Of a DNA stretch of 55,120 nucleotides, positions 17,214-25,820 are shown in pieces. Under the pieces are notes generated by a model that was not told the origin of the DNA, did not search any database, and saw only the letters and a program-made list of their open reading frames with translations. The stretch's first letter is position 1. The number at the start of each line of letters is the position of its first letter. Location of the stretch: the NCBI GenBank assembly GCA_004348925.1, contig RCMX01000006.1:260363-315482 (forward strand). Direction: 5' to 3'. This stretch comes from Actinomycetota bacterium. GTDB lineage: Bacteria; Actinomycetota; Coriobacteriia; Anaerosomatales; Anaerosomataceae. A program made the translations under genes and the position numbers.

Positions 17214-17919
17214 GCTCCTGCTTCGCGCCGAGAACCTCGAAAAAGTGTACGGCTCCGGCGACACCGCCACGCACGCGCTCAAGGGCGTGAGCTTCGAGCT
17301 TGCCGAGGGCGAGTTCGCGAGCATCGTCGGGCAGTCCGGCTCGGGTAAGTCGACGCTCCTCAACATGCTCGGACTGCTCGACACGCCCACGAGCGGCATG
17401 ATCGCGTACCGCGGACAGGACGTGAGCGCGCTCGCCAAGCCCGCGCAGGCCAGACTCCGCAACTCGCTGGTGGGTTTCGTCTTCCAGTTCCACCACCTGC
17501 TGCCGGAGTTCTCGGTGCTCGAGAACGTGCTCATGCCGGCGCTTATCGGCGGCAAGCCGCAGGTCGAAGCGAAGCAGCTCGCCGAGGAGACCCTCGCGCT
17601 CCTCGGCCTTGAGGGGCTCGAGGACAAAGGCGCCAACCAGCTCTCCGGCGGTCAGAAGCAGCGTGTCGCGATCGCGCGTGCGCTCATGAACCGGCCGGCG
17701 CTGCTCCTGGCAGACGAGCCGACCGGCAACCTCGACACCACCAACACGGAGCAGGTCTACAAGCTCTTCCGCCAGGTGAGCGCCGAGACAGGCACCGCGT
17801 TCCTTATCGTCACACACGACCGGAACGTCGCGCAGCAGACGGACCGCATCCTCGAGGTGCTCGACGGCGAGCTCGTCCAGGACGTCCGGAACGACTATGC
17901 GGGGGCGCCCGCTCGCTAG
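17206..17919 (+). CDS. ABC transporter ATP-binding protein, LolD/MacB type
   Basis: 237 residues from GTG 17206, overlapping the permease stop. Walker A GQSGSGKST (42-50), Q-loop FQFHHL, signature LSGGQKQR (146-153) and Walker B LLLADEPTGNLD (166-177) are intact, and the family-specific Asn-Leu-Asp after Walker B fits the LolD/FtsE/MacB branch. It pairs with the FtsX-like permease to make a homodimeric exporter or mechanotransmitter. Confidence 0.93.
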   Translation: MAELLLRAENLEKVYGSGDTATHALKGVSFELAEGEFASIVGQSGSGKSTLLNMLGLLDTPTSGMIAYRGQDVSALAKPAQARLRNSLVGFVFQFHHLLPEFSVLENVLMPALIGGKPQVEAKQLAEETLALLGLEGLEDKGANQLSGGQKQRVAIARALMNRPALLLADEPTGNLDTTNTEQVYKLFRQVSAETGTAFLIVTHDRNVAQQTDRILEVLDGELVQDVRNDYAGAPAR

Positions 17920-18425
17920 GTCAGACGGCTTGCGATACCGATCGCCCAGGCGTGGACCTCATCGAGGTCGACCCAGTCGCCTGCGGGCAGCTTCGCCATG
18001 TGCAGCATGAAGCGCATCGGGGCGGGGAGCTTGTCGGCGTCGATGCGACCGGCAAAGCGGCCTCGCGGCAGGCCCGCGCCAAGATGCTCGGAGCCGCACA
18101 GAGCGGAGTCCATCACGCGATCGAGCGCCTCGCGGGCCTCGGGCGTGTCATCTCTGACCGAGGCCCCCACGACGAAGACGGCTGTCGGCATGTTCTCCAA
18201 CGTCGCCAGGTGCTCGTGCACCCAGTCGCAGAGCGGCGGCTCGAGCTTCCCGCCGAAGACCGGCGCTCCGAGCACGACCGCGGAGTACTTCGAGAGATCC
18301 GGAGCTGCGGCAACGGCCTCGACGTCGGCAGGGAGCCCGACGCCGCGCAACGACCGGCCGATCTCCTCGGCGATGTCACGTGTGGCGCCGAACTTGGTAT
18401 CGAACACGACGAGCACCCGGCTCAC
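17916..18425 (-). CDS. flavodoxin-domain protein (HemG-like)
   Basis: 169 residues from GTG 18425. The N-terminus SRVLVVFDTKFGATRDIAEEIG has the Thr-x-Phe-Gly-Ala-Thr FMN phosphate loop of flavodoxin-fold proteins, followed by VVLGAPVFGGK. The size and pattern are like HemG-type flavodoxins, proposed to act as protoporphyrinogen oxidase or as low-potential electron carriers. An in-frame ATG at 18446 with GGGGA upstream is an alternative start. Its stop and that of the ABC ATPase share one CTAG. Confidence 0.82.
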   Translation of the reverse strand: MSRVLVVFDTKFGATRDIAEEIGRSLRGVGLPADVEAVAAAPDLSKYSAVVLGAPVFGGKLEPPLCDWVHEHLATLENMPTAVFVVGASVRDDTPEAREALDRVMDSALCGSEHLGAGLPRGRFAGRIDADKLPAPMRFMLHMAKLPAGDWVDLDEVHAWAIGIASRLT

Positions 18426-18573
18426 GGCGGCCCCCCGGCCCCTCATAAGTCCCCACCAGTGAGTTCGTGAAGAACGATCGATCTCCTGCGAACGCCGTGA
18501 CGAGCGGGCGTGCATCGCGTGGTCGTGAGTGTTAAGTTAATGCTCGGGAACACACCCGCGAGAGGAGCCCACC

Positions 18574-19185
18574 ATGGTGCGCCCATCCAATCCCGAGCTG
18601 GCCGAGAAGATCCTCCTCGCCACAGCGGCCATCATCGAAGAACACGGCCCCGACGGCGTCACCATGCGTGGCGTCGCACGGCGAATCGAGTACAGCGCCA
18701 CCACCATCTACCTCTACTTCGAGAACAAAGACGACCTCCTCGACCAGACCGTCGTCCGCGCGTTCGGCTGGTTCGCCGAGGCGATGACCGAAGCCGCGGG
18801 AAGCGGCGTCGGCGCTGAGCGCATCCGCAATCGGGCACGCGGCTATGTCCGTTGGGCGCTCGAGCACAAGGGGATGTATCAGCTCATGTTCCAGCATGAC
18901 TCGATCCGTCCGCTGGATTCCGAGACGGGCTCGGTCCAGCCCCGCACGCTCCCTGATAGCGAGAAGCTCATCGAGGATGCAATCGTGTCCGGTGAGCTGC
19001 CGGCGACGCTCGACCCGGCGCTCATGGCGCGCATCAACTGGGCGGGCCTGCACGGCGTCGTGTCGCTTGCGCTCTCGGGTCGCCTCTTCGGAGCACCCGC
19101 CGACGTCGGAATGGAGCACATCGAGACGCAGGCGATGAAGCTCGCCGAGCAATTCGTGGACTCCTGGGTCGGTTCGCGCGACTAG
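18574..19185 (+). CDS. TetR/AcrR-family transcriptional regulator
   Basis: 203 residues from ATG 18574 (GAGGAG upstream). The N-terminal helix-turn-helix is clear (ILLATAAIIEEHGPDGVTMRGVARRIEYSATTIYLYFENKDDLL begins at about residue 13; recognition helix near SATTIYLYF). The remainder is a ligand-binding helical bundle of the TetR_C type with GMYQLMFQ near the middle. Its target is not evident. It faces the flavodoxin gene divergently across about 150 bp, which makes that gene a candidate. Confidence 0.9.
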   Translation: MVRPSNPELAEKILLATAAIIEEHGPDGVTMRGVARRIEYSATTIYLYFENKDDLLDQTVVRAFGWFAEAMTEAAGSGVGAERIRNRARGYVRWALEHKGMYQLMFQHDSIRPLDSETGSVQPRTLPDSEKLIEDAIVSGELPATLDPALMARINWAGLHGVVSLALSGRLFGAPADVGMEHIETQAMKLAEQFVDSWVGSRD

Positions 19186-20144
19186 ACGCCCAGGTCGAGC
19201 TGCCCGTCCGGTGCAGAGACTTCCTCATCGCCGTACGGCCGAGCCACATCACCGAGGATCTCGGCCATCTCGCGGGCGTTTCTCGGCGCGTAGTCGTACT
19301 TGCAGTTGTTGAACATCACCCAGGTGGTGTCGCTCTCGGCTGCCAGCTCCCGCACCCGCGGCGACCACTCGGCCAGCTCCTCAGCGGTGTAGAGGTAGTC
19401 GAAGCGATCGGCCGCGCTCAGATTGCGCCCGAAATACGTCTCGCGGTTGCGGCCGTGCAGGCGCACGTACGACCACTCCGAGGTTGCAGCCGTCACCGGG
19501 GGCATCGTCGAGCGGTCGGGGAACTGCGGCGCATCCACGCTCACGTACGACAAGCCCCTGTCCGAGAGGAACCGCATCGTCTCGACCTCGCGCGGGCCGG
19601 TCACCCACGACGGGTGCCGGAACTCCACGAGCGTGCGCGTGTCGCCGAGCTTCTCGGCCGCATACTCGATGTAGCCGAGATGCTCGTGCATGCGCGCGTG
19701 ATCGGTCGCGGTCACGTACGGCGGGAACTGCATGAGCACGCCGCCGAGCTTACCCGCATCGCGCAGCGGCTCGATGAACTCGTTGAAGCAGTCGAACGAC
19801 GCCTCGACGAGTTCTGCCGAGGGGTGCTTCACACGTCCGTGCTCGTCGATATCCGTGACGAGCTCGCGCAGCTCGGGTGGCAGCCGCCGCTCATCGACGG
19901 CGTGCCGCGTCATGAGGCCGAACGCCTTCACGTGGAAGACGAATCCGTCAGGCGTGCGCTTCGCCCAGTTCTCCGCGACGACCGGCCGCGGGATCGCGTA
20001 GAACGGCGAGTCGGCTTCAACGGTGTCGTAGCGCTCGGCGTAGTAGCGCAGGCGTGCCTCGGCAGATGAGACGGCGCGCGGATACCACGCCTCGATCATC
20101 GTCTTGTCGGTCCACGAGCAGGTGCCGACGCGGATGCGGCTCAT
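19182..20144 (-). CDS. DUF72 family protein (YecE-like TIM barrel)
   Basis: 320 residues from ATG 20144. The N-terminus RVGTCSWTDKTMIEAWYP and the internal EFRHPSWV and VSVDAPQFPD segments match DUF72, a TIM-barrel family of unknown enzymatic role found widely in bacteria and archaea. The C-terminal VMFNNCKYDYAPRNA closes the barrel. Its stop is shared with the TetR stop at CTAG. Confidence 0.88.
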   Translation of the reverse strand: MSRIRVGTCSWTDKTMIEAWYPRAVSSAEARLRYYAERYDTVEADSPFYAIPRPVVAENWAKRTPDGFVFHVKAFGLMTRHAVDERRLPPELRELVTDIDEHGRVKHPSAELVEASFDCFNEFIEPLRDAGKLGGVLMQFPPYVTATDHARMHEHLGYIEYAAEKLGDTRTLVEFRHPSWVTGPREVETMRFLSDRGLSYVSVDAPQFPDRSTMPPVTAATSEWSYVRLHGRNRETYFGRNLSAADRFDYLYTAEELAEWSPRVRELAAESDTTWVMFNNCKYDYAPRNAREMAEILGDVARPYGDEEVSAPDGQLDLGV

Positions 20145-20159
20145 CGGCAGTCTCCGGCG

Positions 20160-20723
20160 CTACTCCTCGTCGTATCCGCCTCGGAAGAGCGCGAACAGAC
20201 CCACGACCAGGCCGAACACAGCGCCGAACGCCGCGCCCAGGAAGATGGCTTCGCGCGTGCCGAACATGACCTCGACACCCTCGGCGATCTCGACGTTGCT
20301 GCCGGCGACCACGCCAACCCACCCGTCCTTGATGGCGACCTCTCGCGCCACGATGACTCCCGCGCCGCCGCTGTCGATGCTGACGGAGCCGCCCGAGATG
20401 ATCGTCTCGGCGCCACCCTGGGTGATCGAGACGTTGCCACCCGCAAGGACGACGCCCGAGCCGCTGCGCTCAAGCGAGACATCGCCCTGAGCGCCGATCA
20501 CGCCGGCGCCCGCCATCGAGAGCGAGACGTCGCCGCTCGCCAGCACGGCGCCGGCAGCCGAGCCGGTGATCGACGCGTCGACCACGGTGGCCGTGCCGAT
20601 CACGCAGGTGCTGAGCGCCAGATCCTCCGCTTCGATCTTGGAGATGACGAGGTCCTCGCCTACAAGATCCTCGAACCGGTCGTCGTCAGCCTCGGAGGCC
20701 GGCGTGATGATGTCGTCGCTCAT
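20160..20723 (-). CDS. beta-solenoid repeat protein with C-terminal membrane helix, unknown function
   Basis: 187 residues from ATG 20723 (GGGAGG six bases upstream). An acidic N-terminus (~25 residues) is followed by 16-residue repeats beginning GDVSL, GDVSL, GNVSI, GSVSI, then shorter EVAI and NVEI copies (about residues 67-155). The regular Gly-Asp/Asn-Val-Ser pattern predicts a stacked beta-helix, like bactofilin-style rods. The C-terminus is a hydrophobic helix (AIFLGAAFGAVFGLVVGLF) ending in acidic residues. It may polymerise at the membrane. No family recognised. Confidence 0.75.
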   Translation of the reverse strand: MSDDIITPASEADDDRFEDLVGEDLVISKIEAEDLALSTCVIGTATVVDASITGSAAGAVLASGDVSLSMAGAGVIGAQGDVSLERSGSGVVLAGGNVSITQGGAETIISGGSVSIDSGGAGVIVAREVAIKDGWVGVVAGSNVEIAEGVEVMFGTREAIFLGAAFGAVFGLVVGLFALFRGGYDEE

Positions 20724-20796
20724 GGTTCCTCCCTCGGTGGTGTTCCTCAAGAGTAGACGATACCCGATTCCGGGGTGAAGGACAGCGGGTCGGCGC

Positions 20797-21666
20797 TCAC
20801 CACTCCAGGAGTTCGCTGAAGTCAGCGGCGTACTCCTCGACCGTCAACGGCCGCGGCGTTGCGTGATACGGCCAATCCCAGCGCACCTCGTGCACATTCG
20901 GGAACTGCGCGTGCACGAACTCCGCCGTCACACTGAAGTCGAGCATCGGGTCGTTCACCGACATCCCGAACATGCACGGCGCATCAAAGGGACCCGCGAT
21001 GTCCTTGTCCTGCGCAGAGAGGATGTGCTCGACTTGCGAGAGCAACACATCAAGCGTAGAGGCCGAGAAGCTTGAGAGCCGCGCGCTCAGGTCCGCTGCG
21101 GTCTCGAACTTGCCGACCGAACGCATGTACCAGTCGATGAGCGACACGGTGTGCGGGTTCTTGAGGAGCGACAGCATCCCTCTTCGGGCCAGCTCGGGAC
21201 GCAACGCCACGATCGTGCTTCTGAGCAACGCCAGCTTGGCTGGCGAATGACGGAGGGCGCTGCTCGTCACGAACGGCGCGAACAGCACGACGCGATCCAC
21301 CCGGGCGGCGTGCTGCTTGAGCGCCTTGAGCGTGAGCAGTCCGCCGAACGAGAAGCCCAACAGGGTGAACCGCTCGGCGCCGATCGCGTCCGCGAGGTGG
21401 CCGATGGTGTCGGCGACCTTCTCGGCGGAGTAGCCGCCCGCAAACGGCGCGCTACCGCCATGACCCGGAAGCTCGAAGAAATGCGCGGTGTACTTGGTGC
21501 CGATGAACTGAATGAGCGTCGACCAGTCCTCGATGAGCGATATGGTGGCCGGCACCATGATGACCGGAGGACCGTCTCCCGCAACGCCGACGCGGAGCGA
21601 CGTCAGAGGCAAGTCGAACTGCCTGACGTCGATCGGGGGAACGTTCATCACAGACGCGTCGGACAC
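20797..21666 (-). CDS. alpha/beta-fold hydrolase
   Basis: 289 residues from GTG 21666 with CGGAG upstream (ATG 21648 is possible). It has the nucleophile elbow GFSFGG (GxSxG, serine near residue 105), the strand PPVIMVPAT and the ELPGHGGS oxyanion segment typical of the family. A catalytic Asp is likely in NDPMLDFS. The conserved C-terminal His is expected near WPYHATPRP. Substrate unknown; no signal peptide. Confidence 0.87.
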   Translation of the reverse strand: MSDASVMNVPPIDVRQFDLPLTSLRVGVAGDGPPVIMVPATISLIEDWSTLIQFIGTKYTAHFFELPGHGGSAPFAGGYSAEKVADTIGHLADAIGAERFTLLGFSFGGLLTLKALKQHAARVDRVVLFAPFVTSSALRHSPAKLALLRSTIVALRPELARRGMLSLLKNPHTVSLIDWYMRSVGKFETAADLSARLSSFSASTLDVLLSQVEHILSAQDKDIAGPFDAPCMFGMSVNDPMLDFSVTAEFVHAQFPNVHEVRWDWPYHATPRPLTVEEYAADFSELLEW

Positions 21667-21744
21667 CTGCGCTCCGGGAGAGGGTGGGGCAATGCCCGCC
21701 GATTATGCTGCCGGGCGACCCTTCACGCAAGCGAACCGGGCGAT

Positions 21745-22059
21745 TTACCTCCCCGAGAGATAGATCGCTATCGCCGACTGCTCCTCGGCGGTGATCTGAG
21801 CGTCGTGCGACGTGACCATCCGGTTGATGGTCGTCTGCCATCCCGCAAGGTCCTTGCTGGCCGCATCGATTCGCGCGCGGGTGTGGCACGTGGTGCACTT
21901 CGTGTCGACGAGGGAGGCCCCGTCAAGAACGCCACCGCTTCCGGGAACCGCTCCCGCGTCGCCAGGAGTGGCCGGCGAGTCCGGGCTGCCGCACGCAGGG
22001 AGCACCGCTGCGACAAGGAGCAGGGCTATCACGGTTGCAGCGCGGTGGGTTCTCGGCAT
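21745..22059 (-). CDS. monoheme cytochrome c lipoprotein
   Basis: 104 residues from ATG 22059 with GGAGG upstream. A lipoprotein signal (ATVIALLLVAAVLPACGS, Cys about 23) is followed by a Gly/Pro linker and a small cytochrome c domain with one CTTCH near residue 56 and a distal methionine candidate in INRMVTS. It is probably a membrane-tethered electron carrier on the outer face. It is transcribed divergently from the next gene. Confidence 0.8.
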   Translation of the reverse strand: MPRTHRAATVIALLLVAAVLPACGSPDSPATPGDAGAVPGSGGVLDGASLVDTKCTTCHTRARIDAASKDLAGWQTTINRMVTSHDAQITAEEQSAIAIYLSGR

Positions 22060-22157
22060 TCTCGGGCCTCCGACTTCGGTTGCTACGTTGCTGCATGTAT
22101 ACCCTCGCGCGCCCGCATGTGTACGATGCACACAGGCATCCGATCACAGGAGTTCTC

Positions 22158-22901
22158 ATGAAGGACAAGCGGTGGCGCCTCGTTCTCGGCGCATCTCTCA
22201 TGGCAGCGTCGACCGTGCTGTACTTCGTGCATTTCCTCATCTTCCGAAACACCTACCATATCTTCCTGTACCTGATCGGCGACATCGCATTCCTGCCGGT
22301 GCAGGTCCTGCTGGTGACGATGATCCTGAACGAGCTGCTGGAGCGTCGTTCACGCCAGGAACGGCTCCATAAGCTCAACATGGTCATCGGGGCGTTCTTC
22401 GCCGAGACGGGCACGGAGCTCCTCGGTCTGCTGGCTGCGTTCGACTCGGTCGCGGACACGGTTCGCGATGAGATGGTCCCTGCGCCGACGTGGACGGACC
22501 GCCAGTTCCTGGACGCGCGCGCAGCGATCGGGGAATACGACTTCAACGTCGATACCGGGCGTGGCGATCTCGCTGCGCTTCGCGACTACCTCGTCACGCA
22601 ACGACCATTCCTGCTGCGCCTGCTTGAGAATCAGAACCTGCTCGAGCACCAGTCGTTCACCGACACGCTCTGGGCGGTCTTCCATCTCGCCGATGAGCTC
22701 GCCTACCGGGGCGACTTCGCGTCGCTCCCCGCCTCGGACCTGGCGCACCTCTCGGGCGACATCAAGCGAGCGTATGCGGCACTCGCGGTGCAGTGGCTCG
22801 CGCACCTGCAGCACCTCAAGAACAACTACCCGTACCTGTTCTCGCTCGCCGTGCGCACCAACCCGTTCGACCCGACCGCTCGCATCGAAGTCGTCGCGTG
22901 A
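22158..22901 (+). CDS. two-helix membrane protein with cytoplasmic helical domain, unknown function
   Basis: 247 residues from ATG 22158, set by CAGGAG upstream. Two transmembrane helices lie near the N-terminus (LVLGASLMAASTVLYFVHFL and IFLYLIGDIAFLPVQVLLV), followed by about 175 helical, soluble residues rich in Leu and Arg. No catalytic motif is recognisable. Longer in-frame starts overlap the divergent cytochrome gene and are unlikely. Confidence 0.75.
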   Translation: MKDKRWRLVLGASLMAASTVLYFVHFLIFRNTYHIFLYLIGDIAFLPVQVLLVTMILNELLERRSRQERLHKLNMVIGAFFAETGTELLGLLAAFDSVADTVRDEMVPAPTWTDRQFLDARAAIGEYDFNVDTGRGDLAALRDYLVTQRPFLLRLLENQNLLEHQSFTDTLWAVFHLADELAYRGDFASLPASDLAHLSGDIKRAYAALAVQWLAHLQHLKNNYPYLFSLAVRTNPFDPTARIEVVA

Positions 22902-22985
22902 GCCGCGCGCGCATCGACGTAACGCTCGGGCTGTCCACCTCGCTCGAGTACAGGTCACGCCGGTGTGCCTCGAGCAGATCCGGGG

Positions 22986-23414
22986 CTAGCGACCGTCGTC
23001 GTACGTGAATCTCGAGCCGACCACGACGCCGTGCTCGGCCGCCCAGCCCTTCGGCAGCTCCACGACGAAGCGTGAGGGGCCGGGGCTCTCGATCTTCCTC
23101 GGATCGCCAGGCTCGAGCGAGGCTATCCCGCTCACCGTGCCGTCCAGGCCGATGAAGACGATATCGATGGCGAATCCGACGTTCTTCATTCCGAAGGTGC
23201 GGACCCGGGCGTCGGGGTAGACGAAGACCATCCCCTCCCCGCTCGCGAGGCCGTCGAAGCCCTGCAGCCCGTCGGCTCGCTCGCGCATGGTGTCCGCCAG
23301 GTACGGCGCGACGCTCTCGCCGGCGAGCGAGACGCGAGGCGCTGTGGCCACGGCGCAACCAGACAGCATCGCCGCCGATGCAAGAAGCGAGAAGATGCGC
23401 AGCGTCGCCCTCAT
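22986..23414 (-). CDS. DUF192 lipoprotein
   Basis: 142 residues from ATG 23414. The lipobox is LLASAAMLSGC (Cys about 20). The following domain matches DUF192 (RERADGLQGFDGLASGEGMVFVY, TFGMKNVGFAIDIVFIG, VVELPKGWAAEHGV), a small extracytoplasmic fold of unknown role that is common in anaerobes and halophiles. Confidence 0.88.
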   Translation of the reverse strand: MRATLRIFSLLASAAMLSGCAVATAPRVSLAGESVAPYLADTMRERADGLQGFDGLASGEGMVFVYPDARVRTFGMKNVGFAIDIVFIGLDGTVSGIASLEPGDPRKIESPGPSRFVVELPKGWAAEHGVVVGSRFTYDDGR

Positions 23415-23514
23415 GCCGGTGAGTGCTCCCCGTGCCGTGAATCAATGACCCTCGCAATACTCCGCCCGAACGGTATGATTGTCGAGCGTCGCACCGACCA
23501 GGGAGGTTCGCAGC

Positions 23515-24441
23515 ATGTCATCCGGAGAATCCAAGACCGCAGTCATCGCAGCCGTCATCGGCAATCTTGCCGTGGCCACGATCAAGTTCATCGCTGCCAC
23601 CATCACCGGCTCCTCGGCGATGATCGCCGAGGGCATCCACTCGCTCGTGGACACCGGGAATGGCGCGCTGCTCCTACTGGGTTTGAAGCAGTCCAAGAAG
23701 CCCGCTGACGACGAGCACCCATTCGGCTACGGGAAGGCGATCTACTTCTGGAGCCTCATCGTCGCGATGAGCATCTTCGGCATCGGTGGCGGCATGTCGA
23801 TGTACGAGGGCATCATCCACATCCAGCACCCGAGTCCGCTGGAGAACCCGCTGTGGAACTACGTCGTCCTCGCGATCGCATTCGTGATCGAGGGCGCCTC
23901 GTTCTTCGTGGCGATACGCGAGTTCAACAAGGCGCGCGGCAGGCAGCCGGTGTGGGCGTTCATTCGCGCATCGAAGGACCCGAGCCTGTACACCGTCGTG
24001 TTCGAGGACAGCGCCGCCATGCTCGGCCTCATCGTCGCGTTCCTCGGCGTGTTGCTCGGCCATCTGTTCGAGAACCCCTACTTCGATGGCGGCGCCTCCG
24101 TCCTCATCGGCCTCATCCTGATGGGCGTCGCGTGGCTGCTCGCGGTCGAGACGCAGGGCTTGCTGCTGGGCGAAGGCGCGGACGCTGCGACCGTGAAGCG
24201 CATTCGCGAGATCGTGGACGCAGACGAGTCCGTGGACCGCGCCGGCGACGTGCTCACGATGTACATGGGTAGCCACGACATGATCGTGAACGTCGGCGTC
24301 CAGTTCAAGCCAGCCATCCACGCGGAGACCGTGCACCGCTCGGTGCATCGCATCGAGGAAGCCATCACCGCCGAGTTCCCGCAGGTGCGCAACATCTACG
24401 TCGAAGTCGAGTCACTGCCGAGGGTGCCGACCGAAGCCTAA
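23515..24441 (+). CDS. cation diffusion facilitator (CDF) transporter
   Basis: 308 residues from ATG 23515 with GGGAGG nine bases upstream. Six transmembrane helices, the metal site HSLVDTGN in helix two and EDSAAMLGL in helix five, then a short cytoplasmic C-terminal domain. It exports divalent cations such as Zn or Fe in exchange for protons. Unlike CzcD-type members at 45 kb, helix two has HSLVD rather than DALHNLTD, so its metal preference may differ. It overlaps the convergent next gene at the stop codons (CTAA). Confidence 0.92.
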   Translation: MSSGESKTAVIAAVIGNLAVATIKFIAATITGSSAMIAEGIHSLVDTGNGALLLLGLKQSKKPADDEHPFGYGKAIYFWSLIVAMSIFGIGGGMSMYEGIIHIQHPSPLENPLWNYVVLAIAFVIEGASFFVAIREFNKARGRQPVWAFIRASKDPSLYTVVFEDSAAMLGLIVAFLGVLLGHLFENPYFDGGASVLIGLILMGVAWLLAVETQGLLLGEGADAATVKRIREIVDADESVDRAGDVLTMYMGSHDMIVNVGVQFKPAIHAETVHRSVHRIEEAITAEFPQVRNIYVEVESLPRVPTEA

Positions 24442-24827
24442 CAGGGAAGCGAATCCTCACCGCGCTCGGCTGCGTAGGTCGCGTCGCGTGCTGCGTGGAG
24501 GATGTCGACGACAGCATCGAGCGTCTGGGCATGGTTCACCCGGTGACGCCGAAGGCGGTCGGCGTGCGCCGCGATCACGCGGGTGTGCTGCAGGTCGATC
24601 TTGCTGAAATGCAGGCTGTCCCACTCCTCGCGCGTCCTGGCGGCCCAGACTTCGCCGGCGATCCACCGCAGGTTCGCGATGTCGTCCTGGGAGAGCTGCA
24701 TCCAGTCCGCCCTCAAGCCGTTGCGCCAGCGCGAGATGCACCGCTCGACCGCGCGCTGCTTGCTCACTTCGAAGACCCGCATGCCAAGCGATTCGTCCGA
24801 CGATGTACGAGATGCGCTCTCGATCAT
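24438..24827 (-). CDS. hypothetical protein, 129 aa
   Basis: From ATG 24827 with GGAGG six bases upstream. A soluble, highly charged, helical protein with Trp-rich segments (ISRWRNGLRADWMQ, LRWIAGEVWAARTREEWDS). No family recognised and no cofactor motif visible. Its stop overlaps the CDF stop on the other strand. Confidence 0.6.
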   Translation of the reverse strand: MIESASRTSSDESLGMRVFEVSKQRAVERCISRWRNGLRADWMQLSQDDIANLRWIAGEVWAARTREEWDSLHFSKIDLQHTRVIAAHADRLRRHRVNHAQTLDAVVDILHAARDATYAAERGEDSLPC

Positions 24828-24949
24828 GTGCCACCTCCGTGAGACTCAGGGTGCCCAGGGGATTCGTCGGGATGGGCCGACCTCCTCTAAGCCTGAGGAA
24901 GCCTGAGTTCTGCTGAGGTTGCCTTCGCGCTCCGACCGGGTGGGGACGC

Positions 24950-25654
24950 CTACACGCTGCGCACTATGCGAGCGACCATCGCATCAGCAGCATGGCGCAC
25001 CAGCACGACTTCGGGATCCAGATCGAGCGCATCCTGAAGGTGCACGAGCAGACGTGCCCCGTCTTTGAATGACGCTCTCCGGAGCTCTCGTGCCAGGGGT
25101 TCCCACACGCTATGGCGCTGGCGGTTCCAGGCGTAGACGGCCACCGCCGCAAGAACCACCAGCGGCAGGATGCCCCACCAACCCTCGTGCGAGAACTCGG
25201 CGATCGCCCTGACGACCAGAGCGGCAGCGCCAAGCAACCAGATCACGGGACTCGGCTCGTTGAGGGTGACGAACATGAGTTTCGGGATCTCGATGACGTC
25301 ACCGGGCGGGTGGAAGCTGAGCTCTTCGCGGCGAAGTTGGATGTAGACGGCCAGCGTCCCCCTCCGGCGACGCATGTCCCACATCGTGCCGAGCAGGAAG
25401 GTGGCCAGCGCGATACCGACGGCGGCACGCGGGATGACGGTGGCCCACTCCATCGACACGACCGCGCCGACTCCGGCGCACAGCGCCGCCACGAAGTACA
25501 GAACCGGCATGCCGAGGAGTGCCTCCATCAGGCGAGCCTCGGCAACGTCGTCGACGCGGCTCGAAAGCAGGTAGCCCCAGCCGATCCGATCCCGGATGGA
25601 GGCGATGAGCACGAGGGCGGTGAACCCGAGAAGCCCGAGCACTATAGGCAGCAC
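24950..25654 (-). CDS. multi-pass membrane protein, unknown function
   Basis: 234 residues from GTG 25654, set by GGAGG six bases upstream; a longer in-frame reading would run through tRNA-Val and was rejected. About five hydrophobic segments are visible, two N-terminal (VLPIVLGLLGFTALVLIAS, GMPVLYFVAALCAGVGAVV), then AAVGIALATFLLGTM and a late pair around residues 165-200, with a soluble C-terminus. It begins 23 nt after the tRNA and may be transcribed from the same promoter. Confidence 0.72.
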   Translation of the reverse strand: MLPIVLGLLGFTALVLIASIRDRIGWGYLLSSRVDDVAEARLMEALLGMPVLYFVAALCAGVGAVVSMEWATVIPRAAVGIALATFLLGTMWDMRRRRGTLAVYIQLRREELSFHPPGDVIEIPKLMFVTLNEPSPVIWLLGAAALVVRAIAEFSHEGWWGILPLVVLAAVAVYAWNRQRHSVWEPLARELRRASFKDGARLLVHLQDALDLDPEVVLVRHAADAMVARIVRSV

Positions 25655-25677
25655 GTCGCACCTCCGTCGGGTCGCGC

Positions 25678-25752
25678 TGGTGGGCGATGAGGGATTCGAA
25701 CCCCCGACTTCCTCCGTGTAAAGGAGGCACTCTCCCGCTGAGTTAATCGCCC
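25678..25752 (-). tRNA. tRNA-Val(TAC)
   Basis: 75 nt with encoded CCA: acceptor GGGCGAT/ATCGCCC, D arm ACTC...GAGT, anticodon stem CCTCC/GGAGG around TTTACAC (anticodon TAC), T arm GGGGG-TTCGAAT-CCCTC, discriminator A. Confidence 0.96.
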
Positions 25753-25820
25753 ATCTCGCGTCGCGTAGTGCCACATGATACCGTACCGGGCCTGTTCGCC
25801 GAAGCGGAGATCAGGCCGCA

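Noticed and set aside
25655-25774. N-terminal extension of the membrane-protein frame through tRNA-Val
   Set aside because: The extension is translated tRNA sequence; the GTG at 25654 has GGAGG upstream.
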